From Methylobacter sp. (lineage in GTDB: Bacteria > Pseudomonadota > Gammaproteobacteria > Methylococcales > Methylomonadaceae): DNA of 38,407 nt. Below, piece by piece: positions 35,467-38,407 of the stretch; position 1 is the first letter of the stretch; each line of letters begins with the position of its first letter. The position numbers were made by a program, and so were the translations under genes. Under the pieces are notes generated by a model that made no database searches, was not told the DNA's origin, and saw only the letters and a list, made by a program, of their open reading frames with translations. The DNA lies in NCBI GenBank assembly GCA_026399025.1, contig JAPLRU010000050.1, forward strand, positions 1 to 38,407, written 5' to 3'.

Positions 35467-36942
35467 TTAATCGTAGTGGTACGGTTGTAGGGATGCAGGA
35501 GGTACAGCAATGCCGGGAGTAATGGCCGATGGATTTTTTGCCAATAAACTTTTGGCTTTGGCTTGATTGAGTTGAGCAAAGAAAGTTTGAGTTTGCGCTT
35601 TAAAATCAGTCAGTAATGCACTACTTATCGGCATTGAATGCGGTACTTTGACGGTTTCCGGGTCGCGGTAAAGGCCGTCTACATGGAATTCGTAATGCAA
35701 GTGAGGGCCTGTGGCCAAACCGGATTGACCGACATAGCCGATTACATCGCCTTGTTTAACATGACTGCCGACGCTTAGGCCTTTTTTAAAATCGGACATA
35801 TGGGCATAAAGTGTTTCATAGCGATCATTATGCTGAATAATGACGACTTGCCCATACGCGCCTTTACGGCCACTGAAAGTAACGATTCCGTCTCCGGTCG
35901 TTTTTACAGGTGTACCCGTTCTTGCAGCGTAATCAATGCCTTTATGGGCACGAATTCTGTTCAATATGGGATGCTTTCGGTGCATGTCGAAAGGCGAGCT
36001 GATTTTGGCAAAGTCAACAGGAGTCGTTAAAAAAGCCCTTTGCATGGATTGTCCGTCAGGTGTGTAATAACTGGCGATGCCGGCTTCATTGATATATCTG
36101 ACAGCGGTGTATGACGATCCTTGGTTAATAAATTCGGCGGCAATAATTTCATCGGTATCGGTTTCTTTGCCATCGATCATTTTCTTGCCATAAACAACCG
36201 TGAATTGATCGCCGGGACGTAAATTGGTAGCAAAATCAATATCCCACGCAAAAATATCGGTAAGTTGCAGGAGCAGTTCTTTTGATAAGTCGGCTTCGAG
36301 ACCATCCAGGAATAAAGAAGTTTCTATGGCTACGTGAGCGGTGTTGATTTTTGTCGGTTGTGCATGATCGATTGAGATCGGACGAAAGATTTTTTCATCA
36401 TCTGCTTGGACAATTTGATCCGACTCGGCATTATCAAAGTCAAGATTGGCGTGAGTATTCTTTTGCTCCTTTTTGCGGTCCGTCGATTTTATCGATATCG
36501 ATTCGCTCGCCTTGGATGAAATGATGCTGTGTTTTCTGGTGGTCGGTTCAGAAATAACAGCGAGAGCTTTATGGTTCGGTTTGGGCGATGTAAGTTGCTG
36601 CTTGTTAGGTTTTAACTTTGTGGAAACGACAGTTTGCTTATTTGATTTGGATTTTGGTGCAGCAACGGTTTTTTTTTGCGAGGTTATTTTGGTTGTAGCG
36701 GTGGAGTCTTTTTTGTTGGCGGACTTTGATGTGACAGGTGCTTTCTTATCACTTGTTGTAGTTTTAGTTGCTGTCGCGGGCTTTTTCTTATCGACGGTTT
36801 TGGCTTGTTTTGAGTGAGATGCGGGGGGGGAAATAGTCTTAGATGCCGTGTGTTTGTTTGCCGGTTTCGCCTGTGTGTAGCCAGTTACTGAAAAGGAAAC
36901 GCTAATTCCAAGCAGCAAAGATGTAAAGATTTTATTTTTCAC
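35467..36942 (-). CDS. M23 family zinc metallopeptidase (MepM/YebA-like) with a basic low-complexity region
   Basis: A periplasmic peptidoglycan endopeptidase of the LytM type. The 491-residue protein has a signal peptide (about 1-25), a Lys/Thr/Ser-rich disordered region (about 26-165, for example SANKKDSTATTKITSQKK), an intermediate domain (about 200-310, LFLDGLEADLSKELLLQL, then LRPGDQFTVVYGKK) and a complete M23 domain. Its zinc and catalytic residues are HKGID (His333, Asp337), LYAHM (His near 381) and HLHYE (His414, His416). E. coli MepM has a membrane anchor and LysM domain where this protein has the basic linker. It lies between tyrS and anmK, the usual order in gammaproteobacteria, and is divergent from tyrS. 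Confidence 0.93.
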   Translation of the reverse strand: MKNKIFTSLLLGISVSFSVTGYTQAKPANKHTASKTISPPASHSKQAKTVDKKKPATATKTTTSDKKAPVTSKSANKKDSTATTKITSQKKTVAAPKSKSNKQTVVSTKLKPNKQQLTSPKPNHKALAVISEPTTRKHSIISSKASESISIKSTDRKKEQKNTHANLDFDNAESDQIVQADDEKIFRPISIDHAQPTKINTAHVAIETSLFLDGLEADLSKELLLQLTDIFAWDIDFATNLRPGDQFTVVYGKKMIDGKETDTDEIIAAEFINQGSSYTAVRYINEAGIASYYTPDGQSMQRAFLTTPVDFAKISSPFDMHRKHPILNRIRAHKGIDYAARTGTPVKTTGDGIVTFSGRKGAYGQVVIIQHNDRYETLYAHMSDFKKGLSVGSHVKQGDVIGYVGQSGLATGPHLHYEFHVDGLYRDPETVKVPHSMPISSALLTDFKAQTQTFFAQLNQAKAKSLLAKNPSAITPGIAVPPASLQPYHYD

Positions 36943-37080
36943 TAGGTTATGCTAAATAATTGAAATTTACGTAAATCAAAAAATAATGGACTTTTGATTT
37001 CATTTTAAGAGGTTTCAAAGGTTTTTACCAATTTTAGGTTATATAAAAGTTTTTTATTCAGCCGGGATGGTTATTAATTC

Positions 37081-37086
37081 TATAAT
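37081..37086 (+). promoter_or_regulatory. -10 element for tyrS
   Basis: A perfect TATAAT stands 30 bp ahead of the tyrS TTG start. No good -35 is present at 16-18 nt, so this is only a candidate. Confidence 0.4.
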
Positions 37087-37116
37087 GCTTTATTTGTACA
37101 TATCTGGAGAAAGCAA

Positions 37117-38313
37117 TTGCAAGAGGACGTATTGGCACACCTTCTTAGAGGGACGGATGAGGTTTTAATCAAGGAAGAATTAATTAAAAAGCTGGGAGAG
37201 GGGCGGCCTCTTCGAATAAAGGCTGGTTTTGATCCGACCGCCCCTGATTTGCATTTGGGACATACAGTGCTGATCAATAAGCTAAAGCAATTTCAGGACT
37301 TTGGGCACGAAGTGCTGTTTTTGATTGGTGATTTTACCGGAATGATCGGTGATCCAACTGGAAAGAACGTTACGCGTAAGCCTCTGACTCGAGATGAGGT
37401 TATCGATAATGCAAAAACTTATGAAGAGCAGATCTTTAAAATTCTGGATCCCACTAAAACGTTGGTAATGTTTAATTCAAGCTGGATGAATGCAATGTCA
37501 TCGGCTGATTTGATTCAGTTGGCTGCAAAGCATACCGTGGCCAGAATGCTGGAGCGAGATGATTTTAGCAAGCGTTTTAAAGGTAGTCAGCCGATTGCTA
37601 TACATGAATTTTTGTACCCTTTAATTCAAGGCTATGATTCAGTTGCGATGAAGGCCGATGTGGAATTAGGTGGTACCGATCAAAAATTTAACTTATTGGT
37701 TGGGCGGCAGTTGCAGGAGGCTTTTGGGCAAAAGCCTCAGGTTGTTATGACTATGCCGATCTTGGAAGGGTTGGATGGCGTGCAGAAAATGTCCAAGTCG
37801 CTCAATAATTATGTTGGTATAGCTGATTCTGCCGATGATATGTTCGGTAAGTTAATGTCGATATCGGATGAGTTAATGTGGCGTTATTTTGAATTGCTGA
37901 GTTTTCGTTCTATGACCGAAATAGGTCTTTGGGCAGATGAATGTAAACAAGGTGCGAACCCAAGAAATTATAAAGTAAAACTGGCTCAGGAAATTATAGA
38001 AAGATTTCACGATGCGTCGGCGGCTGCTAAAGCGTTGGAGAATTTTGAAGCCAGATTTCAGCGTGGAGCAATACCTGATCAAATGGATGAGTTGGAATTA
38101 AAAATTGATGGCGCAGGTTACGCTATAGCTAACATACTGAAAGATGCCGGCTTAACGGAAAGCACGTCCGAGGCTAGTCGCATGATAAAGCAAGGAGCGG
38201 TAAAAATTAATGGTGAGAAAGTTTTCGATCAAAAATTGGAAATTCCTTTAGGAACCAATCATGTTTATCAAGTGGGAAAAAGAAAGTTCGCTCGAGTGAA
38301 AATAACAGCTTGA
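37117..38313 (+). CDS. tyrS: tyrosyl-tRNA synthetase
   Basis: A class Ic aminoacyl-tRNA synthetase that charges tRNA-Tyr. The 398-residue protein shows HLGH (46-49) within [20 protein letters not shown], the tyrosine-site [18 protein letters not shown] (224-228), and a C-terminal S4-like RNA-binding domain from about 335 ([18 protein letters not shown]). The first codon is TTG, supported by GGAGA 6 nt upstream and by the product beginning before the conserved helix; no ATG fits. HLGH and the overall layout fit the TyrZ-like group. It is divergent from the M23 gene. Confidence 0.96.
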   Translation: MQEDVLAHLLRGTDEVLIKEELIKKLGEGRPLRIKAGFDPTAPDLHLGHTVLINKLKQFQDFGHEVLFLIGDFTGMIGDPTGKNVTRKPLTRDEVIDNAKTYEEQIFKILDPTKTLVMFNSSWMNAMSSADLIQLAAKHTVARMLERDDFSKRFKGSQPIAIHEFLYPLIQGYDSVAMKADVELGGTDQKFNLLVGRQLQEAFGQKPQVVMTMPILEGLDGVQKMSKSLNNYVGIADSADDMFGKLMSISDELMWRYFELLSFRSMTEIGLWADECKQGANPRNYKVKLAQEIIERFHDASAAAKALENFEARFQRGAIPDQMDELELKIDGAGYAIANILKDAGLTESTSEASRMIKQGAVKINGEKVFDQKLEIPLGTNHVYQVGKRKFARVKITA

Positions 38314-38337
38314 CCGGGATAGTTAAGGCTGTATAAT
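38310..38337 (+). promoter_or_regulatory. strong promoter after tyrS, probably for an rRNA operon
   Basis: TTGACC (38310-38315), 16 nt, and a perfect TATAAT (38332-38337), followed by the GC-rich discriminator GCGCAG typical of growth-rate-controlled promoters. The -35 overlaps the tyrS stop codon. No gene start follows before the window ends at 38407, and the leader has an AT-rich run and a terminal TTGA that may begin a second -35. In Pseudomonas, as I recall, an anmK/M23/tyrZ order leads to 16S rRNA, so an rrn promoter is inferred. Confidence 0.6.
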
Positions 38338-38407
38338 GCGCAGTTCTTTCGGGGCAGGGTGCTCCGGCAGGAGGTTCCTTTGAAATTAAAGTGAACAAAT
38401 TGCTTGA

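Overview
The window looks like a chromosomal stretch of a gammaproteobacterium, most likely a methanotroph-like member of the Methylococcales; this placement is inference. The evidence is gene order and protein resemblance: a heat-shock block hrcA-grpE-dnaK-dnaJ-dapB led by a CIRCE operator, and a right-hand block argC / erpA / anmK / M23 peptidase / tyrS that ends in a strong rRNA-type promoter. As I recall it, the same order leads into a 16S rRNA gene in Pseudomonas. No rRNA, tRNA or C1-metabolism gene is inside the window to confirm the placement.

Layout, left to right. 1-6311: heat-shock operon plus dapB on the minus strand, with a sigma70 promoter and a CIRCE element ahead of hrcA and a terminator after dapB. 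6351-8395: an mshM/mshN-type pair (pilus-assembly ATPase and TPR protein). 8549-8617: a broken Phd-type antitoxin start. 8665-12130: a cytochrome bd oxidase operon, cydA-cydB followed by a CydX-like segment fused to a degenerate GGDEF domain. 12636-14815: argD-argF. 14902-15573: a YgiM-like SH3 protein. 15582-15990: a heptanucleotide tandem repeat and a decayed 5' fragment of ilvD. 15998-20432: a DUF2339/DUF3999 membrane-protein pair. 21000-32346: an exopolysaccharide or surface-glycan region, all on the minus strand, with an O-antigen-ligase/Wzy-type protein, a GT2, a GT4-GT26 fusion, a GT4, a GT-A-like enzyme, a flippase and two GH5 glycosidase paralogues. It is interrupted by an intact IS982-family element with 9-bp target duplications. 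32837-38337: argC, erpA, anmK, M23 peptidase, tyrS and the putative rrn promoter.

How the genes fit together. HrcA would repress its own operon, which makes the DnaK-DnaJ-GrpE machine, through the CIRCE site. CydAB is the high-affinity quinol oxidase, and its third gene replaces the usual CydX miniprotein with CydX plus a cytosolic GGDEF-like domain. The glycan genes supply sugar transfer, flipping, polymerisation or ligation, and periplasmic trimming, but no initiating sugar-phosphate transferase or outer-membrane export gene is in view. argD, argF and argC are arginine biosynthesis genes split across the window.

The most unusual item is the CydX-GGDEF fusion. The GT4-GT26 fusion, the paired GH5 enzymes and the ilvD remnant come next.
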